The notes below the pieces were generated by a model. It made no database searches, was not told where the DNA came from, and worked only from the letters and a program-made list of their open reading frames with translations. A DNA stretch of 13,259 nucleotides. It comes from Vulcanimicrobiia bacterium (GTDB lineage Bacteria > Eremiobacterota > Eremiobacteria > Baltobacterales > Baltobacteraceae). The translations under genes and the position numbers were made by a program. The stretch covers positions 1 to 13,259 of the forward strand of contig JAMXLG010000073.1 in assembly GCA_024281135.1 (NCBI GenBank), in the 5' to 3' direction. Positions 7,670-13,259 of the stretch are shown here, in pieces; positions within the stretch are counted from its first letter, which is position 1, and each line of letters begins with the position of its first letter.

Positions 7670-7809
7670 TCCGTACCGTTACCCGGCGAGCGCGCCGCCT
7701 CCTAGGAGTTTGGCCAAAATTTTGCTCAAATCGCCAGTATATCGTGGTCACGTGCTGCGCGCTTCCGGCGTTATATGCGCGGTAGATCCGGCGAAGTGGG
7801 GTGCAGACG
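7670..7809. promoter_or_regulatory. Divergent intergenic region between permease and DUF1579-like gene
   Basis: These 140 nt must hold the start signals for both the permease (minus) and the secreted protein (plus). A perfect 10-bp palindrome, CTCCTAGGAG, lies at 7699-7708, and AT-rich stretches occur at 7716-7730, 7738-7742 and 7771-7775. None forms a convincing -35/-10 pair at normal spacing, so I do not assign a promoter position. Confidence 0.35.
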
Positions 7810-8373
7810 ATGGAATTGCATAGTCGCGCTGGCGCGCTCGTGGTTTTAGTTGCCGCTCTATTGGCACCGGCGTTAGCGGTTGTGTCTATCGCTCCCGTCG
7901 CTTCACAGGATTCCGACCCGACCACCAAGCTTAGCATCTGGGCCGGCCGATGGACGTATCACGCGAAGATGTACGAAACGCAGTACAGTCACGCATACGC
8001 TTACGATGGCACCGCCGAATGTAATTGGTCGCCCAACCATGGCTTTATGGTCTGTGATTTTCTAAATCACAACCCTGCGCCCGGCGCTCCCGTGAATGAT
8101 CTTGCGATATTCAGCTACGATCCCGGCACAAAGGCTTTTACGCGAGTAGGTATCTTCAAAGAGTCAAAGCCGTTCCCACAACAAGTAACGATCGACGGAA
8201 ACACGTGGACGACCTCAGCCGAGATTCCGTACAAGGGGAAGACAATCGTCTATCGCGATGTCTACGTCTTTCAGTCCTCCGACAAACGAACGACCACCAC
8301 GCAAATCTCGGCAGACAAGGGCAAGACGTGGACGACGGTAACAGAGTTCACCGCCGTGCAGGTTGCCTCGTAG
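7810..8373 (+). CDS. Secreted DUF1579-like protein
   Basis: A 187-residue protein with an N-terminal signal peptide: hydrophobic core at about 8-27 and likely cleavage near A31-Q33. The mature part starts with L-S-I-W-A-G-R-W (41-48), then has Y-D-G-T-A-E-C-N-W-S and F-M-V-C-D-F, and later F-S-Y-D-P-G-T-K-A-F-T-R-V-G. This is the pattern of the DUF1579/lipocalin-like group of small beta-barrel proteins, which use a [LI]..G.W opening and a Y-D-P-x-x-K-x-[YF] hairpin. Two cysteines in the mature part (after T-A-E and before D-F) may form a disulfide. The function of the family is unknown; ligand binding in the periplasm or outside is an inference. A GTG at 7801 gives three more residues; the ATG is preferred, but neither has a good Shine-Dalgarno. 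The final 26 nt overlap the end of the convergent regulator gene. Confidence 0.7.
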   Translation: MELHSRAGALVVLVAALLAPALAVVSIAPVASQDSDPTTKLSIWAGRWTYHAKMYETQYSHAYAYDGTAECNWSPNHGFMVCDFLNHNPAPGAPVNDLAIFSYDPGTKAFTRVGIFKESKPFPQQVTIDGNTWTTSAEIPYKGKTIVYRDVYVFQSSDKRTTTTQISADKGKTWTTVTEFTAVQVAS

Positions 8374-9481
8374 TTTCAAACGATTGCACGTATGTAACGC
8401 CGGCTGCGCTCGCTTCGGGAACATAATCTCGTAGTTGGCGAAATGCGCGCAAAGCGGACTGGGGCTGCCCGACGGCTACGTACGCATAACCTAGCGTCTG
8501 GAACGCATCGAGTTTGTCAGCCGCCCCGAAACCGAGCCCCTCGCGAGCGTAATGAATGGCAGTGCGCGGATCTCCGAGCCGGTTGGCAACCAGCGCGAGC
8601 AATACGTTAGCGTCTCCGAGCGACGGATCGAGGTCAGTCGCGCGACGCAGGTGAGCGTACGCGCCATGCAGATCGCCGCGCATCAGGAGAAACTCGCCGT
8701 AATACATGTGCGACATCGCATATTCGTTGTTTAGCGCGAACGCACGTTTGAAGGCTGCTTCAACCTTGCTGGGCGGTTCGTGAGCATAGAATGCCGCTAC
8801 GGCGAGCGACGTTTGCGCGGTCGCCGATCTGGGATCGATCCGCAGCCCCGCGTTCGCATCCGCAGTCGCGCGTGAGAGCAGCTGCCGGCGACCGCGCATA
8901 GTGTCCTGTGCGAACAAGACTTCCGCTTCGGAAAGATCCGCGTATCCGAGAGCGCTTGCAGGCGCGTCGCGCACAACCGCTTGGAACTCCGTGATCGCGT
9001 GACCTAAAGACACAGCGGTACCTTGGTGCAAGTAATAGCGCCCGAGGTTGTACGCGCGCAGTGCATCGGAAGACAGCGGCGGCGCTGCGCTACGATGCAA
9101 CACGACAGCGGAGGCCGCAACGGTCATGACGACCATCATCGCTGCCGCCGCAACATATGGAGTCCAAATCCGGCGGGGACGCTCCGTGGTCATGCAAACG
9201 ATCCGATAGCCACGCCGAGGGTGCGTCTCGATCGTGGCCTGTCCCGTTTTTGCAAGCAGCTTGCGCGCTAGGTAGATCGTCTGCCAGAGCGTCGCGTCAT
9301 CGGCATACCCCTGCGGCCAAAGGCGCTCGATCAGCTCCTCTTTCGAAAGGACGTCGCCGCGACGCTTGCTGAGCGCCACGACTAGCTCGACAACTTTCGG
9401 CGGCGCCGGAAGCGTTCGCCCGTCCAGTGCCATGACGAGGGCATCATCATCGATAGTGAGCCTGCCAAGTACGATTTTCAT
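8348..9481 (-). CDS. Membrane-anchored winged-helix transcriptional regulator with TPR sensor domain (ToxR/CadC-like)
   Basis: A 377-residue one-component regulator. Residues 1-97 form an OmpR/PhoB-type winged helix (Trans_reg_C): L-S-K-E-E-L-I-E-R-L-W-P, the recognition region D-A-T-L-W-Q-T-I-Y-L-A-R-K-L-L, and the wing E-T-H-P-R-R-G-Y-R-I-V (84-94). One membrane helix (about 107-129) follows. The rest (about 135-365) is a set of tetratricopeptide-like helical repeats, for example A-L-G-Y-A-D-L-S-E-A and R-A-T-D-L-D-P-S-L-G-D-A-N. As in ToxR and CadC, the DNA-binding part is cytoplasmic and the repeat part lies beyond the membrane, so it probably senses an envelope or external signal by protein contact. 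A TTG at 9533-9535 would add 18 residues before the winged helix, but the ATG at 9479-9481 is where the domain begins. No Shine-Dalgarno precedes it. It is divergent from the barrel gene at 9540, its most likely target. Confidence 0.85.
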   Translation of the reverse strand: MKIVLGRLTIDDDALVMALDGRTLPAPPKVVELVVALSKRRGDVLSKEELIERLWPQGYADDATLWQTIYLARKLLAKTGQATIETHPRRGYRIVCMTTERPRRIWTPYVAAAAMMVVMTVAASAVVLHRSAAPPLSSDALRAYNLGRYYLHQGTAVSLGHAITEFQAVVRDAPASALGYADLSEAEVLFAQDTMRGRRQLLSRATADANAGLRIDPRSATAQTSLAVAAFYAHEPPSKVEAAFKRAFALNNEYAMSHMYYGEFLLMRGDLHGAYAHLRRATDLDPSLGDANVLLALVANRLGDPRTAIHYAREGLGFGAADKLDAFQTLGYAYVAVGQPQSALRAFRQLRDYVPEASAAGVTYVQSFETTRQPARR

Positions 9482-9539
9482 AGCGTACGAGTATTTCGTG
9501 AATAACGTCCGCGTGCATTTTTGGCACGCTCGCAACGGT
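9482..9539. promoter_or_regulatory. Short divergent control region with inverted repeat
   Basis: Only 58 nt lie between the start codons of the regulator (minus) and the barrel gene (plus). The region contains GCGTGC (9511-9516) and its exact inverted copy GCACGC (9524-9529), separated by 7 nt, plus the palindrome CGTACG at 9484-9489. There is no clear Shine-Dalgarno on either side. The inverted repeat could be an operator for the divergent regulator; that is an inference from position. Confidence 0.45.
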
Positions 9540-11612
9540 ATGTTGACGCTTCCCGTCAGTGTCGTTGCTACGACCCCACCGCTCGACCCTCACGCCGGCG
9601 TCGCCGCGTGGTCATCGGCCTCCGCCCCGATCGTGCTCACTTGGGACGTCGCGCACAAGCGACCAGCGCCTGAAAAGACAGCCGTGCACGTGACGACGGA
9701 CGGTACATTTCTCTATGTGCGCTTCGACGCTACGCAGCGTGCCACAGTCGTGGCAACGCAACACTCCAACGACGTCGTCACCGGTGGCAGCAACAGCAGT
9801 AGCGGAAGTATCGCGTGGAGCAACGACGACGCGGTGTGGGTCGATCTTTGGCCAAGCGGACCCGGCGGATTTGAGTATCAGTTCGAAGCGAACGCCGCGG
9901 GCGCGCACAACGAGAGCTCGAGCGAAAACGTGGCCTTTGCACCGCAGTGGGAATCGCACGGAGCGATTGAGGCCGGTGGCTACACCGTAACGATGGCGAT
10001 CCCCCTCGCGGTAATTCACGGAGCGCATAGCGGGTCGTGGCGAGCACAGTTCGTTCGCTACGATCGCACGAGCGGCGCGTTGAACGTTTGGGCGTACGTT
10101 CCGGTACAGACACAACCCGACGATTCCGAACACGCGGGCCTTCTCAGCATGCCGAAGTCGTCCGTGCACGTTTCGCCCGCGAAGCCGCGTCTGGCGGTGT
10201 ATGGACTTGGCGCTGTAGCAAGTGACTCCGCAGGCGGTAATACGACGCGCGCCGGCGCCGATCTGTCGGTTCCTGTGACCTCGACCGCGTCGTTCTTTGC
10301 CACGTTCCATCCCGATTATTCAAACGTCGAGCTCGACCAACAAACGATCGCGCCGTCACTGTCAGCGCGCTACTACGCGGAGGTACGTCCGTTCTTCACC
10401 CAGGCGGCGTCCTATTACAACATTTTTCAGTGCAGCGTCTGTCCCGCGCAGCGTCAGTTGCTCTACACACCGGGGATTCCGACACCGTCGCAAGGCTACG
10501 CGTTCGAGGGCAAACAGGGCGCGTTCGGCTTCGCAGCCTTCGACGCAATCGGCGATGGCCGCAACGATTCAGCGTCGGTTCTGAATTACACGTCCGAGGA
10601 TAACCATTGGCAGGCGAGCGTGCAGCACGTGCAAGCCAATCTCCCGAGTATCGTCGACGATGCAAATGGGGCCGGCGTCAATTGGCGTGACGGAAAATAC
10701 TTGAGCGCTAACATCGACTATTCCGCGGATGCTGGCACGAACGTCCAAGTACCGAGCCAAGGCAACGCAATCGACGGCGGCGTCAATTGGATGAGTCAGG
10801 ACCTCGTTATCTCCACGGGCTTCCGGAAAGTCGGCGCATACTTTAATCCCGTCGACGGGTTCAACGCGCATCCGGACATCGCCGGGTACGGGCTCTACGC
10901 TGCACGCCGTTGGCAATTCGCATCGCAAGACGCACTTCAATCCATCGCGCTCAACGGTATGATTGACCGGTACCAGGGCGTCGCCTACGGTCAGTCACAA
11001 AGCGACAACTGGCTGGCCCTCGATGTGCTGACGAAGAGCGCATGGGATTTGCAGCTCTACTCGGGCTCTGACTATTGGCGCTTCGGATCCGTGCTCGAGC
11101 CCGTCTCGCAAAGTTCGGGCTTCACCCTGACCTATCACAACGGCTCCGTGAACAACTTGCAGAACTACCTTGCACCGGGCGCATCTGCGACGCCGACACA
11201 GCTACGTTTGTTTCGCGGTCATTACGGCAACGGCATCCTCGATGCGTGGTTTCGAACTTCCGCAATTCGCGTTGGCAATCGCGGCACTCTGAACGTAACG
11301 CTCGACAGTACGCAACAATACTTCACGAGCGGCATGAACAACGTGCAATGGTTCGAGGGACTCGCATATGCCTACCAAATCGCCGCCAACTCCTCACTGG
11401 CGATCGGCGTTCGTCGCGTCATCGGCTATCCGCCGGTACCCAACGGCGGCGGCAATTGTGAAGGGACTTGCTCGAACATCTCGATCGCCTATCACTTGCG
11501 ATGGAACCACGAAGAGTTCTACGCTGCTTATGGCGATCCGAATGCGCTGATCACCGTACCGCAAGCGATCTTCAAGCTCATCTTCTACGCGGGTGCAGAA
11601 AAAGGCGTGTGA
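9540..11612 (+). CDS. CBM9-like / DUF5916-like outer-membrane beta-barrel protein
   Basis: A 690-residue protein. Residues about 15-205 resemble the carbohydrate-binding family 9-like domain: P-P-L-D-P-H-A-G-V-A-A-W, then T-D-G-T-F-L-Y-V-R-F-D-A, V-W-V-D-L-W-P-S-G-P-G-G-F-E-Y-Q-F and a G-Y-T-V-T-M-A-I-P-L strand. The remainder looks like alternating beta-strand barrel sequence with the DUF5916-like motif H-P-D-Y-S-N-V-E-L-D-Q (258-268) followed by Y-Y-A-E-V-R-P-F-F-T (278-287). Family members are predicted outer-membrane barrels with a sugar-binding-like front domain; the substrate is unknown. Two close cysteine pairs, C-S-V-C (298-301) and C-E-G-T-C near residue 640, may form disulfides. The ATG at 9540 is uncertain: no Shine-Dalgarno precedes it and no convincing signal peptide follows, while in-frame GTGs at 9498 and 9513 give slightly more basic N-termini. 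The chain ends Y-A-G-A-E-K-G-V rather than with the usual terminal phenylalanine. Confidence 0.75.
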   Translation: MLTLPVSVVATTPPLDPHAGVAAWSSASAPIVLTWDVAHKRPAPEKTAVHVTTDGTFLYVRFDATQRATVVATQHSNDVVTGGSNSSSGSIAWSNDDAVWVDLWPSGPGGFEYQFEANAAGAHNESSSENVAFAPQWESHGAIEAGGYTVTMAIPLAVIHGAHSGSWRAQFVRYDRTSGALNVWAYVPVQTQPDDSEHAGLLSMPKSSVHVSPAKPRLAVYGLGAVASDSAGGNTTRAGADLSVPVTSTASFFATFHPDYSNVELDQQTIAPSLSARYYAEVRPFFTQAASYYNIFQCSVCPAQRQLLYTPGIPTPSQGYAFEGKQGAFGFAAFDAIGDGRNDSASVLNYTSEDNHWQASVQHVQANLPSIVDDANGAGVNWRDGKYLSANIDYSADAGTNVQVPSQGNAIDGGVNWMSQDLVISTGFRKVGAYFNPVDGFNAHPDIAGYGLYAARRWQFASQDALQSIALNGMIDRYQGVAYGQSQSDNWLALDVLTKSAWDLQLYSGSDYWRFGSVLEPVSQSSGFTLTYHNGSVNNLQNYLAPGASATPTQLRLFRGHYGNGILDAWFRTSAIRVGNRGTLNVTLDSTQQYFTSGMNNVQWFEGLAYAYQIAANSSLAIGVRRVIGYPPVPNGGGNCEGTCSNISIAYHLRWNHEEFYAAYGDPNALITVPQAIFKLIFYAGAEKGV

Positions 11613-11624
11613 GATCAAGTCGCT

Positions 11625-11950
11625 CTACCGGCTGAGAACCCACACGAGCGTAACATCTTGCGGTTTTCTCGGATTCGGACCGGCCTCTATCTTCGGGTTG
11701 ACCTTCTCAAACTTTCCAGTTGCTCGCAGGCGATGTTCGTCCGCCTTCAGCGCCGACCGCGTCAGGCGGTGTGCACGCAGTCGTAGAGATCCTTCTCCCC
11801 CTTAACCGGCGTGCAACTGATCTCCGCATGGCTGGAGATATGATGGTCGCGACGGCACGATGGTTCCGCGCAAATCGTGCCTTTATCGGATGCTTTGCAT
11901 TGTGGGCCGGTGTGTTGATGATGTTCCGAGGTTTTGGGATTCTCTTTCAT
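11625..11950 (-). pseudogene. Frameshifted small His/Cys-rich gene (possible)
   Basis: On the minus strand an ATG at 11948-11950 opens a 62-residue frame that ends at TGA 11762-11764. It has four histidines near residues 10-13 and 36-41 and five cysteines (18, 27, 32, 46, 58), a composition that suggests metal binding. Directly at its stop, the frame one base back is open and continues LTRSALKADEHRLRATGKFE, then KVNPKIEAGPNPRKPQDVTL and VWVLSR, stopping at TAG 11625-11627. That second frame has no ATG, GTG or TTG start of its own near its beginning and is open only from 11801. A single lost base anywhere in about 11765-11801 would restore one 108-residue protein whose end sits 12 nt from the convergent stop at 11612, a normal gene layout. 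I see no slippery heptamer for programmed frameshifting. The family is not recognised. It could instead be a genuine 62-residue gene with unrelated sequence after it. Confidence 0.42.
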
Positions 11951-11975
11951 GATCGAACCATTCTTTCGGCGGAAT

Positions 11976-12008
11976 AAAAAAGGGCCCGCGACTCAGCGCG
12001 AGCCCTTT
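11976..12008 (-). terminator. Rho-independent terminator of the 99-residue gene
   Basis: A 12-bp stem with one mismatch joins 11979-11990 (AAAGGGCCCGCG) and 11997-12008 (CGCGAGCCCTTT) around a 6-nt loop. Read on the minus strand the hairpin is followed by TTTTTTATT (11981 down to 11973), a good uridine tract. On the plus strand only TTTA follows, so termination is mainly for minus-strand transcripts. It begins 27 nt after the stop of the gene at 12036-12335, which supports that gene being real and read on the minus strand. Confidence 0.85.
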
Positions 12009-12035
12009 ATGCTGAGCCTGGTAGTAACGGTATCG

Positions 12036-12335
12036 CTAACGTGTCAAGAAATAGAGCCTGTCAATCATTTCGTCCGCCGTCTCGTCGACGGTACTGGCTT
12101 TGTACTCACTAGAGCGTGACGCGTCAGGTCCACAGCGGAATGTCACGACCACGTCACCTGACGGCGGTTCCCGAGTAATTGTGGCTTCGGCGCTGTTGAG
12201 CCGCCAAACGTTGGCAACGCGACGAATACCGGGAACATGTCGCTCCGCAGCACGATCATCGACGCGTTTGGCAAGGTTGCCCAGGAATTCATTGAACTCA
12301 ACACTACGATCTGGTTTAAGCGTCTCGCTGGTCAT
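12036..12335 (-). CDS. Small hypothetical protein (99 residues)
   Basis: I do not recognise this family. The protein has no signal peptide and no membrane helix, so it is probably cytosolic. An N-terminal amphipathic helix (V-E-F-N-E-F-L-G-N-L-A-K-R-V, 12-25) is followed by two beta-like segments (R-V-A-N-V-W-R-L-N, 39-47, and D-V-V-V-T-F-R-C-G, 61-69) and a C-terminal helix (D-E-T-A-D-E-M-I-D-R-L-Y-F-L, 84-97). That suggests a compact small alpha/beta domain. Coding is supported by an AGGGA ribosome binding site about seven bases before the ATG at 12333-12335 and by the strong terminator after the stop. An overlapping plus-strand frame at 12237-12539 lacks such support. The gene stands alone, divergent from the 196-residue gene at 12569 across 233 nt in which I see no convincing promoter pair. 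Confidence 0.72.
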   Translation of the reverse strand: MTSETLKPDRSVEFNEFLGNLAKRVDDRAAERHVPGIRRVANVWRLNSAEATITREPPSGDVVVTFRCGPDASRSSEYKASTVDETADEMIDRLYFLTR

Positions 12336-12555
12336 TGGTTCGTCCCTTTTTTGCTATCGAATGCGCGCGCTGGCAAAGTGAAGGTCATCGGGCGGCCGCG
12401 CATCGCATTGCGAAGGCTGACGACATCGGGAAGCTCGATTGGTAAGCGAAATCAGGGCGAGACTTCGTGCGTGTTTTGGCCCAAGGGCGCAATGCGGCGG
12501 GCTTTGGATGCCAGCGCCCAATTCAATCTTACCACGTAGTCGTTTGGGCCTAAAC

Positions 12556-12562
12556 GGGAGGG
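12556..12562 (+). promoter_or_regulatory. Ribosome binding site of the 196-residue gene
   Basis: GGGAGGG, six bases before the ATG at 12569, decides that start. Immediately upstream, 12542-12555 (GTTTGGGCCTAAAC) is a near-perfect palindrome with 12 of 14 positions symmetric, which could be an operator or a small hairpin next to the ribosome binding site. Confidence 0.7.
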
Positions 12563-12568
12563 CGGATT

Positions 12569-13159
12569 ATGTCCAAGAACGGCGGCATCATCGGAGTGTC
12601 GGATCACGGCGGATGGGCGGTGTTGGTCACTGCGGCGCCCGATGGGACTCTCCTCGACCGCCGCCGCGTCGAGCTCGTCGACGAAGCTCTGCCAAGTATT
12701 CCCCATCACCATGAAGGCCAGATGCTTCCGATCGACGAGGCTGTCGCTTTGGTCGAGCGTGTACGCGCGTCGGCCGAGAAACATGCGGTGTTTGCCTTAG
12801 ATGCCGTTGCAAAAGCAGTGCCGCACATTTTCGGCATTGCTCTTCGCGCACGTCCGCAACTTCCACCAACGATTGCCGAGCGACTCAAGGACTATCGTGC
12901 ACGCAACGTCGCCGACTGGGTGATGTACCGCGAAGCTTTGGCTTCGGCTGCCGAGTTGCACGGCTGGCCAATTCATTGGTTTGACGCGAAAAAGGTGCTC
13001 GTTTCTGCGAGTCAGGCGTTGCACGTCGAAAACTTCGATGTTCACTTTTCGCAGATGCGAAGAACGGTCGGACCGCCATGGAACAACGATCACAAGCTCG
13101 CGATGGCGGCGGCAATAGTAACAGCGAGTTCACTTTCTCCCAACACATTTGATTCGTAA
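12569..13159 (+). CDS. Conserved-looking protein of unknown function, possible RNase H-like fold
   Basis: A 196-residue soluble protein of a family I cannot name. It opens with a beta-hairpin-like stretch (G-G-I-I-G-V-S-D-H-G-G-W-A-V-L-V, 5-20, then T-L-L-D-R-R-R-V-E-L-V-D, 27-38). Next come P-H-H-H-E-G-Q (45-51), a helix with E-A-V-A-L-V-E-R-V-R (57-66), an arginine/aspartate-rich region (E-R-L-K-D-Y-R-A-R-N-V-A-D-W-V-M-Y-R-E, 104-122) and a final G-P-P-W-N-N-D-H-K-L-A-M-A-A-A-I (168-183). The order acidic residue after strand 1 (D12), acidic residue further in (E49) and D-H before an alanine-rich last helix (D174) would suit an RNase H/RuvC-like core, but this is inference from pattern only. 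There is no signal peptide and no membrane helix. Start and ribosome binding site are clear. Neighbours give no functional hint. Confidence 0.72.
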   Translation: MSKNGGIIGVSDHGGWAVLVTAAPDGTLLDRRRVELVDEALPSIPHHHEGQMLPIDEAVALVERVRASAEKHAVFALDAVAKAVPHIFGIALRARPQLPPTIAERLKDYRARNVADWVMYREALASAAELHGWPIHWFDAKKVLVSASQALHVENFDVHFSQMRRTVGPPWNNDHKLAMAAAIVTASSLSPNTFDS

Positions 13160-13259
13160 TTCACCTGCGTGCGGGACTTTCGGCTTCTGAAGAAGGCCGT
13201 GGCGCCCATTTCTGCGTCGTAAGACCATTGATAAAATCAGTATGTACACGTTCGATATT
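13160..13259. other. Right edge, no supported gene
   Basis: After the TAA at 13157-13159 the remaining 100 nt contain no complete gene. An ATG at 13242-13244 opens a plus-strand frame (M-Y-T-F-D-I) that runs off the window, and an A/T-rich stretch containing TAAAAT (13232-13237) lies just before it. There is no Shine-Dalgarno. It could be the beginning of another gene or a promoter region, but six codons cannot decide. Confidence 0.2.

Noticed and set aside
8348..8373. 26-nt convergent overlap between the DUF1579-like gene and the regulator gene.
   Set aside because: Short 3' overlaps of convergent genes are ordinary; nothing else unusual at this junction.
11720..11977. Plus-strand frame of 85 codons with a hydrophobic stretch that looks like a membrane helix.
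   Set aside because: It is the mirror of the His/Cys-rich minus frame (His and Cys codons read backwards give Met, Val and Ala), has no ribosome binding site and ends in the terminator's poly-A side.
12237..12539. Plus-strand frame of 100 codons upstream of the 196-residue gene.
   Set aside because: It is antisense to the 99-residue gene, which has its own ribosome binding site and terminator; no Shine-Dalgarno precedes this frame.

Overview
The window (13,259 nt, fairly GC-rich) looks like a chromosomal segment of a diderm bacterium. A peptidoglycan glycosyltransferase of the PbpC type, a lipobox-bearing BNR-repeat protein and a CBM9/DUF5916-type beta-barrel protein all point to an outer membrane. 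The mix of a giant VPS10-like lipoprotein, a ToxR-like winged-helix/TPR regulator and the CBM9/barrel protein reminds me of uncultured soil lineages such as Eremiobacterota (WPS-2) or Acidobacteriota. That placement is an impression, not a result. I see no rRNA, tRNA, CRISPR array, insertion sequence or phage gene.

Layout. Positions 1-543 hold the C-terminal end of PbpC. A stand-alone zinc metalloprotease whose active site lines up with the anthrax lethal factor catalytic domain follows at 614-1231. Its 3' end overlaps head-on with a small four-helix membrane protein (1179-1571, minus). At 1643-1720 lies what I read as the decayed 3' end of a second copy of the metalloprotease gene. From 7669 down to 1734 a minus-strand run carries an APC amino-acid permease, a 1025-residue VPS10/sortilin-like BNR lipoprotein, a zinc-independent MDR oxidoreductase (5 nt after the previous gene) and a VOC-fold protein. 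Gaps in this run are 59, 5 and 49 nt, so it is probably a transcription unit, possibly reaching the membrane protein at 1571.

Divergent from the permease, a secreted DUF1579-like protein (7810-8373) runs convergently into a membrane-anchored winged-helix/TPR regulator (8348-9481, minus). The regulator is divergent from a large CBM9/DUF5916-like beta-barrel protein (9540-11612). Only 58 nt separate the two starts, and that gap carries an inverted repeat, so the regulator may control the barrel gene. Downstream, minus-strand material at 11625-11950 reads as a small His/Cys-rich gene broken by one frameshift. It is followed by a clear minus-strand terminator (11976-12008) belonging to an orphan 99-residue gene (12036-12335). 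The last complete gene (12569-13159) encodes an unrecognised 196-residue protein with a strong ribosome binding site and a distribution of acidic residues that could fit an RNase H-like fold.

The most notable observations are the lethal-factor-like protease with its fossil duplicate, the frameshifted His/Cys gene and the unassigned 196-residue family. I did not find a clearly new multi-gene system.
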